Notes under the pieces: model-generated
Seen by the model: only the letters and a program-made list of their open reading frames with translations
Told to the model about the DNA's origin: nothing
Database searches by the model: none
Position numbers and translations under genes: made by a program
NCBI RefSeq assembly: GCF_020360975.1
Contig: NW_025408667.1
Coordinates: forward strand, 8,742,001 to 8,806,000
Reading direction: 5' to 3'
From: Hirsutella rhossiliensis
Lineage: Eukaryota > Ascomycota > Sordariomycetes > Hypocreales > Ophiocordycipitaceae
DNA: 64,000 nucleotides
Shown: positions 11,201 through 21,802 of the stretch, piece by piece
Layout of the letters: each line of letters starts with the position of its first letter
Position numbering within the stretch: position 1 is the first letter of the stretch

Positions 11201-11676
11201 TCTTATAAAGAGAGATATAAGAAGTATATAAAAATATACGAAGGTAAAATTAAAAGTAAGGGGTCGGATAGGTAGGGTAGAGAGATTTAATTCTTATAGG
11301 GGTAATAATTACGGTAAGGGATTAATTATTATATTACCTTAATTATCCTTCTTTCCTTTATCTAACGCCCCTCTTTATACCTAGCTAGTATCTTAATTAA
11401 TAAAGAAGATCCTACTTAAAGAAGCTACTAATATCCTTTTAACTACCGAGCTTTTTACTAGGGTTTCCCTTCTTTTCTAGCCGTTGCCGGTATATCCGTC
11501 TTATCTTTCGCTACCTCTATAGGAAGCTATCGCTACTTTTACTTCCCCTCTTACCCTTACCCTCCTCTCTATACCTCCTTTTAGCTCCTTCCTTAAAACC
11601 TGTTTTTTAGCTTCCTAGGTCCCTCGTGCTAAGGGATATCTCCGAGAACTACGAAATTAAGCTACGCTTTACGATA
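11201..11676 (-). repeat. Solo LTR, Copia family 1, RIP-mutated
   Basis: This is a 476-bp copy of the family 1 LTR (TCTTATAAAG...TTTACGATA, the RIP form of TCTCGCG...CGCGACA) flanked by a perfect 5-bp duplication CTTCT (11196-11200 and 11677-11681). Neither side carries family 1 interior sequence, so it is a solo LTR left by recombination. Confidence 0.85.
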
Positions 11677-11681
11677 CTTCT

Positions 11682-14262
11682 ATATACTAATATACTACTA
11701 ATAAATTCTATTAAAAATCCTACTTTATACTCCTTCTTCCCCTTTATTACTTAGTCTTATATAATTCCTTAATTTCTTAAAATTCCGCTTTTACTTATAT
11801 ACCTTAAGAGGTTATAAGCCCGGCATACTCCTTTTAAGCCGGGAAATTAACTTATACCTTTAAAATTCCTTATCGAAATACCCGATTAAAATTCCTTTCG
11901 AAATTCCCCCTAACTTCTTTTACCTTCCTACGCTCTTAAACCCCTATCTAGACTTCTTAATCCCTACGAAAGAAATAATACCGAATTTATATAAAATAGG
12001 TAGATAGAAAGAATATAAATTTACTAAACGTAAGGGAAATTTAAATTATACCTTATAGACTATAAGGATAGAAGCTATCCTTATAAAAGAAAAGCATATT
12101 ACTACTTTAGAGTAGGTAAATTATATATAAACTATAGAGGCTTTATTTATAATATTCCTTTAAGTTAAAGATAGTCCCTTAATATAAATTCGGCATCTAA
12201 AAAATACTAAAGAAGCGTAGGATAAGCTTAAAAAGCTATATAATCCGTCGAACATTTCGTTGAATTATCTACTTATTAAGCAGCTCTTTAATCTTAGTCC
12301 CTCGGACTCTAATTTAGAGAAATACCTTTATAAGGTAAAGGAAATTTATAAGGATTTAAAATCCTATGATATAGAAATTCCGGAAGTTATTCTTATAGTA
12401 TAGATTCTTAATTGCCTTAATAAGGAATTTAGAAGCTATATTATAAATATTACGTAGAGCCTTAGATATAATTCTATAGCGTTTACCCTCGAAACCCTAA
12501 TAGCTAGTCTTTTAGACGAATTAAGAAGAATAAAGGATATAAACGAATCTTCGGAGAAAGCCTCCTTAATACGAAGGAAGCCTTAGAAATCCTATAGAAA
12601 TTCTATAGATACTCCTTATTATAAGGAATATAAAAAACTAAGACATTCTATAGTAAATTACTATAAATTATACCTAAATAAGGCTCCTACTTATTAGGTT
12701 TTAAATAAAGGGAAAAAGGATAATAGGACTTAAATTTCTAAGAAGAGAAAATCTTCTTCTTCTTCTTCTTCTTCTTTTAAGAAGAAATCCCCTTTTAGTA
12801 GTATTTCTACTACTAATAAAAGAAGGAAGGATCGAATTATAGAGCTAGAGTCTAATTCGGACGATAGTAATAAGGTCTTAAATATAGCTTCGTAAGAAAA
12901 TATAGACCTAGATATTAACCTTATAGACCTCTCTAGGGCTCCGACCCCTATATAAACGTCTAAGGATTTAGAGGTAATTTTAACCTTTATAAATACCCTT
13001 ATAGTAGAAGCTAATAAAAACTCTCTTTTAGGACCTCTAAAAGCCTTAATTCCTAGAATAAAGGAATTAGTTTTAAAGGTAAGAGAAGGAGGATTTCTTA
13101 GTTATAAGAATAAAAGGATCTTAAATTTTATTTATAATACCGGAGCTACTAGGTATATAGTATTAAATAAAAATTTCCTTATTAACTATAAAGAAATTAA
13201 GTCTAAGGTTTACTAGGGAAAAGCTTCCTTTATATTAGTAAGAGGAAAGGGGGACTTAGTATTTAAGTTCCTATATAGTAGTAAAAGGTATATCCTTTAA
13301 GACTGCTTTTATATACCTAAATTAAGGGTAAATATACTATCCTAATCTTATTTTAATAATGCCTATGCCTTAATAGGAGGAAATAAAGTCCTTTTATTAA
13401 ATAATAAGGCTAAGGTCCTTACTAAAGGATTTCTTAGATATAAATTATATTATATTCCTATAAAACCTTTATTAAAAAGCTAATTAATCCTTATTACGTC
13501 TTTAAAGGCAAAGGATATAGATTTTTATTCTTAGTACTTATACTTAGGGTATATAAATAGTAGGGCTATTTTAAAAATATTAAAAAGATATAATAAGGAT
13601 ATAAAAATACTTTTAAAAGAGGAAAATAAAATAAGATAATACGAAATATATATTAAAGCTAAAGCAATAAATAAGGTTAATAAATAACCTTCGTATAAGT
13701 CTTATACCTATTTAGAAAAAATTAGATTAGATATTTAGGGGCTAATTAAAGTACTTACTTATAGTAAATATTACTATTATATTTCTTTCCTAGATATAGG
13801 AACCTAATATCTAGAAATATACCTTCTTTAAAAAAAGGGGGAAGCTCTAAATAGGTTCCTAGAATTTAAAATTAAGGTAGAAAATAACCCTAAAAATACT
13901 AGGATTAAAGGAGCATTTTCTAATAATACTAAAGAATTTATATATAAAATAAAGCTCTACTATAAAAAAGAAGGAATTACCTTTAATTCTAGTCCTCCTA
14001 GGACGCCGGAATCTAACGGTAGAATAGAAAGAATAAATCGTACTATATTAGAAAAAGTACGAGCTCTTTTATTTACTACTAGGCTTCCTAAATATCTATA
14101 GGGAGAAGCTGTTTTAATAGCTACCTATTTATAAAATAGATTACCGTATTCTACGATAGGATTTAAAAGTCCTATAAAAAAGAAGGATAATATAATACTA
14201 CCCTTCGAGACCTTAAATAAAATTAAGACCTTTAGAAGCCTTATATATTATAAGAATAAAGA
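11682..14262 (+). mobile_element. Copia G: RIP-mutated Copia interior (family 3), truncated
   Basis: In the plus strand, reading through RIP stops, a UBN2-like gag is visible at about 12050-12740 (for example QIRHLENTKEAWDKL after allowing TAG for Trp). A protease site lies at about 13125-13160 (NTGAT, from DTGAT by G to A), a pre-integrase LGHI-like motif at about 13540, and the integrase core at about 13720-14130 with LDIWGP and PESNGRIERINRT. The sequence breaks off at 14262 before reverse transcriptase. It differs clearly from families 1 and 2. All the stop codons I checked are RIP-type. Confidence 0.78.
12751..12777 (+). repeat. TTC microsatellite in Copia G gag
   Basis: There are about eight uninterrupted TTC units inside the coding region of the Copia G gag, giving a Ser-rich run in frame. 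TTC contains no CA or TG, so it would be immune to RIP. Confidence 0.8.
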
Positions 14263-14465
14263 CCCTAAAGATTTCGTACGGAATGTCTCCGCACACGCCT
14301 AAAAATCTAGATAGGATCCTCAGGCCATTTATTACCTCAGCGAGCTCAGACAATTAACTAAGAGGAGTCTAGCTATGTTAAGACTAGCACTTTAGGTCAC
14401 GTTACTTTTATAACTCCTCGAGACCGTACCGATTAGGTATAGCCTGGTTCGATGCCTGAGGCATA
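14263..14465 (-). repeat. Repeat segment left of pogo-1
   Basis: This is non-RIP DNA that resumes at 16651 once the pogo insertion is removed. It shares short motifs with the right half: CCGATTAGGTATAG (14429-14442 and 16712-16725), CTCGAGGAG in inverted copies, and the ACCTCAGC...GCTCAG block in inverted copies (about 14320-14350 and 16755-16780). It may be an LTR or a foldback element; the limits are unclear. Confidence 0.4.
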
Positions 14466-16650
14466 CCATGCCCCACCCCCCTTTCGGTAACACCCACCTT
14501 TCGGTAGCGCAATTGAAAAATTCTCCACCAAAAGTCTACCATTTGAACTACATGAAATATGATCAGAACTTAACATTATAAACACAAAAAATATATCATT
14601 CCGTAGAGAAATGGACGCTCTTATATGTACCGGCGCTTTTTTACCATTCGCCCGGATCTGGTGGTGACTGGAAGGGCTTCGGGTGCCACCTTGACTTCAA
14701 TCACTGAAGCTGTCTCCACCTCTGAGACCGCCTCCTCCTCTGTGTCAGAATTCAGCACAACGGCTATCTCTTGGCTTTTAATTTGGGGAATGGCTTCCTC
14801 AGCCACCAAAGCTTCACTGAGAGTCATGAACCGTCTGTTCGGGTTCGGAATTGCTCTCCTCTTCTTGCCTCTCTGCAGCCGGGCCACTTCTTCCTCTAGC
14901 TTCGCGATTCTGTTGCTGTGCTCGGCAAGCGTCTGTTCTTGGGCTTCAAAGCCTCTAGCTATCACGGCGTATCGTCTCCGGGTGCCAGGAGTCTTGTTCT
15001 TTCCGAAATCGCGAATCTGGCGGCTGTTTCTTGGCGTATCATCAGAACCCAAAAATGGCGCGGACTTTGGAGACGTCTCTACAATGTCCGCGTGAATTTC
15101 TGGATGCCGCAATGCCTTGGATCGTGAGATCGGCCAATTCCCAGTGACCCTCCAGCCGGACAATATATTCTTTGCCGTCATTCCAACCTCGCGCGCTTTA
15201 GCATATGCCCGTATAAAATTGACCTTATGAACAGGCGCAGAATCGGTCAAACAGGTCAATTTCTGAAGTTCTTTCCGGTAAGCTGCCTTGGAGGCATTGA
15301 ATACACCGTTATCTAACGGCTGGAGGCCATGAGAGCAGGGCAGGAAGGTAACAGCAATAAACGTTGTTCAAAAAGCATGTGGCCATCCATGCATCCTGGT
15401 CTCGGTTAACAGTAATTCCTACAGAGGTGGATAAAGAAACGCACCGTTGCATGACTTCCATGTCCATCTAATATGATCAGTCTAGCATCTGAGGCATCGG
15501 CTGGTCGCGTCTGGGGCAAATAGACCCTCTCAAGCCACTCAATAGCGATATGGTTGTCCGTCCATCCGTTGGGCGACGTTATGTAATGCCAGTCGGCTAT
15601 TTTGCCGAATTCCGTCAAGAACCACTGTTTCTGAAGCTCTTTGCCCTTAAAGATAATGCCAGGGTAAGGACACGGCCGTCCGCGGTGATAGCTTCAATAA
15701 ATGAGGTCCAGTTGCGGGACTGTGGCCCTTTCAGAAGGGCCTTCCGTTTTGGGTCTGCACTCCCAACCACAAGACTATCCAAACCTGGCAAAAGGAGTCT
15801 GGTTAGTAAAAGTAATGAAAGACAAGCCAAATACTCACCAAAGCCAGACATAATACCGCCTTCGTCAACATTCACGGTATTTTCTGGTTTAATCCATCCA
15901 TACTCCTTTTCCTGATATCGAAGAACCAGTGAACCGCCCGAGGCGTAAAAGCATTAAATCGGTTAGCTTCCTGACGTCTCCCACGCTTGTTCTTGATGTC
16001 CGGATGGCGATTGATGAATTTAGAGACCCAGTTGCGCCCCACTGTCCGCTCGTTGTTCAGTTGCTTTATAAGAGCCTCCACACATGCGCGGATCTGACTG
16101 TGGGAGGAGCATAGCCGAGAGACTCTTGGCGGAGGATCCAAGAAACCAAGCGAGCTTCCTGAGACTTACTCAAGAGTTGACGAGGCTGGATCTGATCAGC
16201 CAGGGCTACCTGGCCTTTGAGTCTGTCGGAAATAGACTGCTGAGGTATGTCATACTTTTGGGCGGCGCGGTACTGCGACAAGCCGTTTTGTGACATCAAT
16301 TATCGCATTAGCCATAATATCCTCCGTATAAATACTCCGAGGCCGCTTTAAGGTCATTTTGGTCATGTGGTGGAGGAATAACGAGAAGAATCATCGTCAG
16401 GAGGCGGAAGGAGATTAGGGGTTGGATGGTAATTTCGCGTGCAAGGTACGCACAGGCCGCAGACCCTGTACAAACATTCAACCATCGAAAAGTAGAATTC
16501 AATCAATCCACTATCTACTCCAAGTGACGGCTTGTGAATATCTTCAAAGCTGGCTGGAATCCGTGTAAGTGAAATTGATGGTTTTTGGTGGGGATATTTT
16601 CTAATGCGCTACCGAAAGGTGGGTGTTACCGAAAGGGGGGTGGGGCATGG
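14466..16650 (-). mobile_element. pogo-1: Fot1/pogo-type DNA transposon
   Basis: The 2185-bp element has perfect 46-bp terminal inverted repeats beginning CCATGCCCCACCCCCC and a TA duplication (14464-14465 and 16651-16652), the signature of the Tc1/mariner/pogo superfamily. Each TIR contains the motif CCTTTCGGTA twice. There is no RIP. The transposase is on the minus strand and is frame-broken, so this copy is non-autonomous unless supplied with enzyme. Confidence 0.93.
14621..16299 (-). pseudogene. pogo-1 transposase, frame-broken
   Basis: The transposase cuts and pastes the element. The N-terminal Psq-type helix-turn-helix lies at 16299-16200 (GLSQYRAAQKYDIPQQSISDRL). A CENP-B-like second DNA-binding region follows at about 16100-15900. 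The DDE core has VDEGGIM (first Asp, about 15870), LDGHGSH (second Asp, about 15470) and HGLQPLDNG (third Asp, about 15315). A 54-nt intron is readable at 15838-15785 with GTGAGT, TACTAAC and CAG. The C-terminal part (15259-14621) has a coiled coil and basic KKRR. Frameshifts occur near 16105, 15910, 15650 and 15405. All three catalytic Asp are still present. Confidence 0.88.
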
Positions 16651-17115
16651 TAATACTAATAGCCTGAGCTTGCTAAGGTAAGCCATTTACTCGAGGAGTG
16701 CATGTGACTTACCGATTAGGTATAGTGCGCTTTGTCGCCTTCGCACGACCACTAAATGGCCTGAGCGCTGCTGAGGTAAAGTTATTATACGGGCCTAAGC
16801 CTCGTGTCGTCCTAACAACCTGCCAGGCAACAGCCACTGCGTAGGCAAGCAACAGCCTTTTATTTATGTATAAAGAGCTGCATAATTCTATGCAATCGTT
16901 CGCCCGCTTCTTGTTCTTTAGATAATTCTCACTAACTTCACCAATACCATTCAGATTGCTTTGCCCAACTGCCGTCGTCGTGCCAGGTGTGGTATATAAC
17001 TGTCTAACACTGTTGCTAGCTAGTAGCTTCTGTGCCTGTTTACGGAAGCTGGGACAAAGTCCTACATTAGCATGCCGCAGGTTGTCATTGTTATTAGTAG
17101 AAGAATCCTTGGCAC
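16651..17115. other. Repeat remnants between pogo-1 and the secreted-protein gene
   Basis: The left 180 bp continue the repeat segment interrupted by pogo-1. Farther right, the minus strand reads TGTTAGACAGTTATATACC from 17009 and TGTTAGGACGACACG from about 16816, both resembling LTR starts, but no partner copy or duplication is visible. The minus strand is also open in one frame from 17122 to 16709, which could be a third exon of the neighbouring gene. Confidence 0.35.
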
Positions 17116-18014
17116 TTACGATCTAGAGCGACCTTTGTTAGCGCACCGTTTTATCGTTCTGGTTACGGAGGTCACGAGCCCACTTACCTCAAGGTAATAC
17201 GGCGGCGGTGGCGGCGGTACTTCCGGGTGCGGTAGCGGCCCCGGGGGCGGTCGCGACGGTGGGCCAGCATTGACAACAGGCCCTACTCCACCCCCAAACG
17301 TGCCCGTAACCGGGTTGACCGACGGTAAAGGCTGCACGTGCGGAACAACGAGTTTTGTCATTAGCAGGTTTCTTCTTCCATTTTGGTGGCGGTTCAGAAT
17401 ACTCGGGGGCCGCTTACCGCGAGCTTGGCCAGAATGATTTCAGAGCAAGATGGGCCCTTGCTTTCGAGCACGCGCGCGCGCACTCCCCGCCTGCACTGGC
17501 TTTTGAGGTTCTTGCCGATGCCCTTAATCAATGCCGTGCCCGGAAACAGGTCTGTGAGCCCGTCCGCGATTCCCCCGGCATCCCCGCGCCCGATTTTCTC
17601 CGCAGCGTCCGTGTAGTACTTGCCGACGTCTTTCCCTGCCTGCTCGACCCACTTGAAGCTGTCTTTGACGGCCTTGTCAAGCCAGCCGAAGACGTCTCGT
17701 CGGGAGACATGCTCGCTGCCTTGAGATTCGTCGACGGGGTTAGTGAAAGCCTGCATTTCCGGGAACAGCTTTTTAATCCCTTCCACAATCTGCTTAGGAT
17801 CTCCGCTCCCAATTTCCTTCTTGACCTCTTGGAAAAAGGTCTCGTTAGAGCCTCCCTGAGTTTTGTTGACCCAACCAGCAACAACGCTCCCAACCACTAA
17901 TGCAGGATCGGGGTCGTCTAGTTCCACAGCCTGTTCGTCTGCCATTGGGCTAGGCAACGGACTGGCCGTAGCAAGTCCGAGCAGGACAGGGAGGAAGGTT
18001 GCCGAGAATCTCAT
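17116..18014 (-). CDS. Secreted protein with an internal duplication and a proline-rich tail
   Basis: The function is unknown. The start at 18014 gives a clear signal peptide (MRFSATFLPVLLGLATASP). Exon 1 runs 18014-17418. Intron 1 is 17417-17332 with GTAAGC, CTAATGAC and CAG. Exon 2 continues in frame to a stop at 17116, for about 270 residues. Two copies of a ~38-residue unit are visible, each opening with WV and closing with IGxGDxxxIxxGxxxLFP, at about residues 48-86 and 119-156. They are separated by a dibasic SRRD site suited to Kex2-type cleavage. N-glycosylation sites occur at NKT and NET. The tail is Pro-rich ending PPPPPPYYLE. A second donor, GTAAGT at 17187, with CTAAC and TAG at 17123, would extend the frame to 16709, but that extension enters repeat DNA. 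Small secreted proteins next to transposons are often effectors; this is inference. Confidence 0.72.
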
Positions 18015-19100
18015 TTCTGTAACATCTGTGATTGAACACCAACGAGGGTAGAAACTTTAAGTGCTGTAGTAGTTTGCAAAGCCGTATTGAAGATATTCGC
18101 TCTGGTGCTGTACGGGCTCTTTAAATAGGCATTCTGGCTGGTCACCAGCATTTGTCCGGTTGCTACGGTTTTCTGCATCACAGTATCTGCCTTCTACGTA
18201 TCCAGAACCTCGAATGCGCAGCGCACAGCCTTCCATGATGAACGCTAAGCGATTTATGCAGTGTATGCGAGTCAGGCACCGCAGTAGAATCTCGTATTAG
18301 AGTTTATGGCCCCATTCGATCAATATATTTCCCTAGCAATAAAGACGTTGCTCGACAAGTTACGACTCATTGAAGACAAGGGCTCGCTGCGAGTAATGAA
18401 GTGTCGGATAAAAAATCTCGATTGCTGAGGCATTAACCAGGCTTTCTAACCATACGCATATGCTTTAATTTAAGCATATATTGCGCATATATTGTCAGTA
18501 AACCTACACCATACGGTATTAGCGTTTGACCATATGGGGAAAGTTTCTCCGAAGTTACATTTTTCATGAAAAGAGAGATATTCCGCAGGTGCGCATCACG
18601 ACGTACCCAATAAAAAGAAGCACAGCTTTTGCAAGCACAACCCTGCTTGGATTTTCTACTTCGTAGGCTCGTTAGTCAAGGCCTATGTTTATCGCCATGA
18701 TAGGTAAGTATGGATCAGCCACACCACATATACTCCGGTCGAGCTAGCCGTAATTATTCACAAAGAGCGGATAGGGAGAGACTGTCAAGAGCTGAACGCT
18801 CGTTCAAGGTGCTGCCTACTGCCTGGCAGGCAGACGCGACTAGGCGGGCTGCTGCCTGCAGGCAGCAGCGCCACTCACTCTCACAACTGATGTATTTCAG
18901 GACGAATAATTCCCACTTATTAGATAGATGACAAGAGTCTTCCAGTCCCTGATCTATGTGCCAGCTTTGCTCATCCTCCGTGAGATAGAGACGAGCGTTA
19001 ATTTAGATCCCTCCCCCCCACACCACACAGGGGGGGCTCGCGACCTTACCTCTTTTTTTTCTTTAAACTTTGTCCGATTAGTCTTTCCTTAGCTGTAAGC
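18015..19100. other. Non-coding region upstream of the secreted-protein gene
   Basis: No convincing gene is visible. It should contain the promoter of the minus-strand gene at 18014. It holds an inverted repeat ATATGCTT...AAGCATAT (18458-18479) and a perfect 22-base palindrome at 18848-18869. CA and TG are present at ordinary levels, so the region escaped RIP. Confidence 0.5.
18848..18869. repeat. 22-base perfect palindrome
   Basis: It is centred on CTGCAG, with arms GCTGCTGCCTG and CAGGCAGCAGC. A related half-palindrome CTGCCTGGCAGGCAG lies just upstream, at about 18820. The function is unknown; it could be a hairpin end of a small repeat. Confidence 0.8.
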
Positions 19101-19634
19101 TACTACTACATAGTCGATCACATTTAGTAGGTGAAGGAGAATTTAAGTCCGCACATTAATACAGTCTCTAGACTCTCTATAACTATTCTTAATAGCGGAA
19201 TCTGGCTTTACCTGTTTATAATTATACTATTAGCAACACTGGCTGCTATTATAAGTAGTTAGTCTTGGCTCCTTTTAGAGGCGTGTATGTCCTTGTCTAG
19301 GGAATCTAGGGATACTGGCTGAGTTGCTCCTGGCTGCTCTGCTAGCACCAGCCACGGTAGCAGACAGGGTTGGAATTAGAACGCCGTCCTAACGGAGAAG
19401 GCAGAGAAGTTAGGCGCTACCACCGAAGCGGGCGAATAGCCGGCTGCTGAGTTGAAAGTCTACCGCGCTATGGGAGGCGGTGTGGTGAAGGCAGGGAATC
19501 CTGCCAGGGGGTTCCTGGTATCTTAAATCTTCTGCAATGCAGTAAAAGAGGTGTGCAGAGAGAAGATGGTGTGCAGAGAGGGTGGTGTACATAAAAGATG
19601 GTGTCGAGTGTAGAGAGAATATAACCCTAACACG
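19101..19634 (-). repeat. Possible LTR remnant
   Basis: The minus strand from about 19634 starts TGTTAGGGTTATATTC, typical of fungal Copia LTRs. It contains GTGTGCAGAGAG-type tandem motifs and later GTTCTAATTCCAACC followed by GTCTGCTACC, like an LTR end with an adjoining leader. There is no second copy, no duplication and no coding remnant, so this is only a resemblance. Confidence 0.35.
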
Positions 19635-19655
19635 TCATGACAAAGGATAACCCGT

Positions 19656-19841
19656 TTGGGTGGCATTGTGGCACATCATGACATGGGCATTGACGAGGGT
19701 AGATCCCGGTCCGTCGACATGGCTGTTTACCTCGGCTCGACGGACGGTATCGCGTCTTCTGCCGCTGCCCTTCTCGCAATCCGTTACTTCGGCTTCGAGG
19801 GCTCCCATGGGAAATGTATTCCTAGGGGTAAGGATGATTAA
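19656..19841 (+). pseudogene. Possible gene remnant
   Basis: A short open stretch has codon-like third-position bias (C-rich) and reads GIVAHHDMGIDEG, then VDMAVYLGSTDGIASS. I do not recognise it. It has no signal peptide or clear domain and stops after 61 codons. It may be an exon or leftover of a lost gene, or chance. Confidence 0.25.
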
Positions 19842-20068
19842 AAGGACAATATCGACAAGTGAAGAGAAACATACGGCACTTTCTGTTTATTCTATCTGAA
19901 GTGACCATTCATTCCGTATGATAACTCTCTTCGCGAGAGCATGTATCAACCGCTTATGCGTGAGTTGTTACGCTGCTGCTAGAAACATAATCTTTTTTTT
20001 CATCGGATCATCGGAAGACAGAAGAAAGGACCTTTCGCCCCTCAGGGCATATCGATTGCCTGGTTGCC

Positions 20069-21155
20069 TCAAGGAGCCTGCGGCATTTCCACTACGCTCG
20101 GAAATAAACCCTTCGTCACCCTCGTCACAATAGGTGCTTCCCGAGCCTTGGACCACGCTAAGACTTGTTCTGGGTCCTTACACTGGTGCCATGTGTTGAA
20201 GTCAGGGTAAGGAACAGGGTTGTTTCGGACCCAGTGGAAGGTAATCAAGCCGGTATCTGCATTGCAGCTAATAACCTGCCGAAGAATCTCGACACAATGA
20301 TCTAATAATTTGCATGCATAAGTATATGACCGAATATTAAGGGAAATAAGTAGAATATTCGGATTGCGTACCGAGATGAGTACGAAGAATATGAGGAAAG
20401 GTCCCGTTCGGCAGCGGACGCATGTTCTCATAATAGTCGTGGTGGACAGCCTTACGCAGCATGTTCTATACGCAGGGTAAGTATATAAATTGCATTTGCG
20501 GCAGGAACCATTTTCGTACCAAGCAATGCAGTTGGTGGAAAAGCTCCAATGTCGCCATATACCCGCCCCCGTTTACCTTGCCGTATTCTACAGTAGTATT
20601 CGGCCAATCTTCGTCTGCCAACTTGCCGGCACGCTTGATATCGTCCTCGTTGACTGCGATTACTGACGCTGTGCCATCAGCCCAACCTTATTAATGATTA
20701 GTTTCACTGTGAAAATATGTGAAAGGAATGGGGCCCCTCACGATTAAAAGTAAATCGATCCCATTCTCGGTCAATCTCGGGACTCGGCGGGCCACGATAT
20801 TGGCCAGAGAACTCGAAAGAACCGTCGAAGCGCGTGCGTGTTTTCTTCAGTGTCGGAAGATCCCTCGCTAGTATACCATAAGCTTTTCGAAAAAAAAAAT
20901 ATAGCCAAAATAATAGGGAAGCCTTCTCTTACACCAAGATATCTCATCCATAGAAGCCCCCGTTCTAGTGAGGTTCACGATGAGACCTACAGCAAAGCCT
21001 AGCATGGCTGTGAAGAGTAACAGAGACCAGCTGAGGGCTGTCCTGTGCAGCTGTGTCTTGTGAATGTCACTCCATGGTTCCTCGGCGGAATTGTCGTCGG
21101 CTGAAGTAGCTCGTTGCAGCGATGAGTAGTGATGCCTCGTTGATGAAGCCACCAT
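20069..21155 (-). CDS. UstYa-family (DUF3328) oxidase-like protein, five exons
   Basis: UstYa-family proteins are membrane-anchored fungal enzymes that modify peptides or other secondary metabolites, for example by oxidative cyclisation in ustiloxin-type peptide pathways. Exons are 21155-20933, 20882-20742, 20686-20520, 20465-20372 and 20301-20069, giving 858 nt in frame, 285 residues. All four introns (50-70 nt) have GT and AG ends. A single membrane helix lies at residues 40-62. The conserved YRGPPSPEIDREW stretch precedes the first HxxHC motif (HQLHC, residues 172-176). The second, written THLDHC, is at residues 207-211, and is followed by a C-terminal CNADTG...W...HQC block typical of the family. 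I see no frameshift, premature stop or RIP. No peptide synthetase, precursor with repeated cores or P450 is in the window, so the substrate is unknown. Confidence 0.88.
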
Positions 21156-21333
21156 GTTGAAACAGCTTGAAATGGGGCCCGTCTTGATACCAAACCGGTC
21201 ATGACTTGACTTTGCCGCAACACATAGTTAACTCTCAAGGTCCCGTGAGAGCGCAGTAGAGGACTTGGGGGCTCAGCAGATGAAGGTAGATAAGGCCCAT
21301 TGTTCAAGACGAGGACTTCTTGGTGGGGGGGGA

Positions 21334-21342
21334 CTTATATAG
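21334..21342 (-). promoter_or_regulatory. TATA box of the UstYa gene
   Basis: CTATATAAG on the minus strand lies about 180 bp upstream of the ATG at 21155, a normal position for a fungal core promoter. A C-rich run follows it directly on the minus strand. Confidence 0.5.
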
Positions 21343-21628
21343 GTACAAACACCCCGAGGGGGCCGATATAACGAGTCAACTAGTCAACTAGTCATATAAA
21401 GGCATTAAAGATGTCCTCGTACATAAGTCATGCATTTTCTACTTCCCCGCTGCCAAGAGAGCCGAGTGACCTGGTCTTGGCTCTGTCCGATAATCCCTAC
21501 AATTCTAGCTAAGTAATCGTATTAGATAAAGAGAAGGCTCTATTATATGCGGTTTCTAATTCGCGAGCCATTATCTGTACTTCGTACCCTGATGCTCGTA
21601 TAAAGAGATGCGAAGCAGCGAGGCATAG

Positions 21629-21763
21629 TTATTGGCAAGTGCCTGACTTGCGTAAACTAGGTACGTAAATCGCCTTTGGTTTGGTTCGGCAGAAGTGCAT
21701 GACCTCGGTTTTCCCAGGATTAAAGCTTATTCCATTAACGTACCCCACTGCGTCATGCAACGC
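21629..21763 (-). pseudogene. LINE (Tad-type) reverse transcriptase remnant
   Basis: A 44-codon stretch on the minus strand reads ALHDAVGYVNGISFNPGKTE, then VMHF, closely resembling the conserved block after the catalytic YADD box of fungal non-LTR retrotransposons. It stops at 21629. The catalytic motifs, endonuclease and RNase H are absent. This is a small non-RIP relic between the UstYa promoter and pogo-3. Confidence 0.5.
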
Positions 21764-21802
21764 ACTAGGTCAACACCTGACGCGTCTTTAAATTGACGCG
21801 AT

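Noticed and set aside
14625..15095. 156-codon plus-strand frame
   Set aside because: It is the shadow of the transposase C-terminus on the opposite strand, which has the coiled coil and basic tail expected of the family.
18710..18931. 73-codon plus-strand frame
   Set aside because: No signal peptide, no domain, no splice context, and it spans the 22-base palindrome; probably chance.
20999..21307. 102-codon frame overlapping the UstYa N-terminus
   Set aside because: It needs a TTG start and runs out of frame with the exon that carries the membrane helix and joins cleanly to the conserved motifs.
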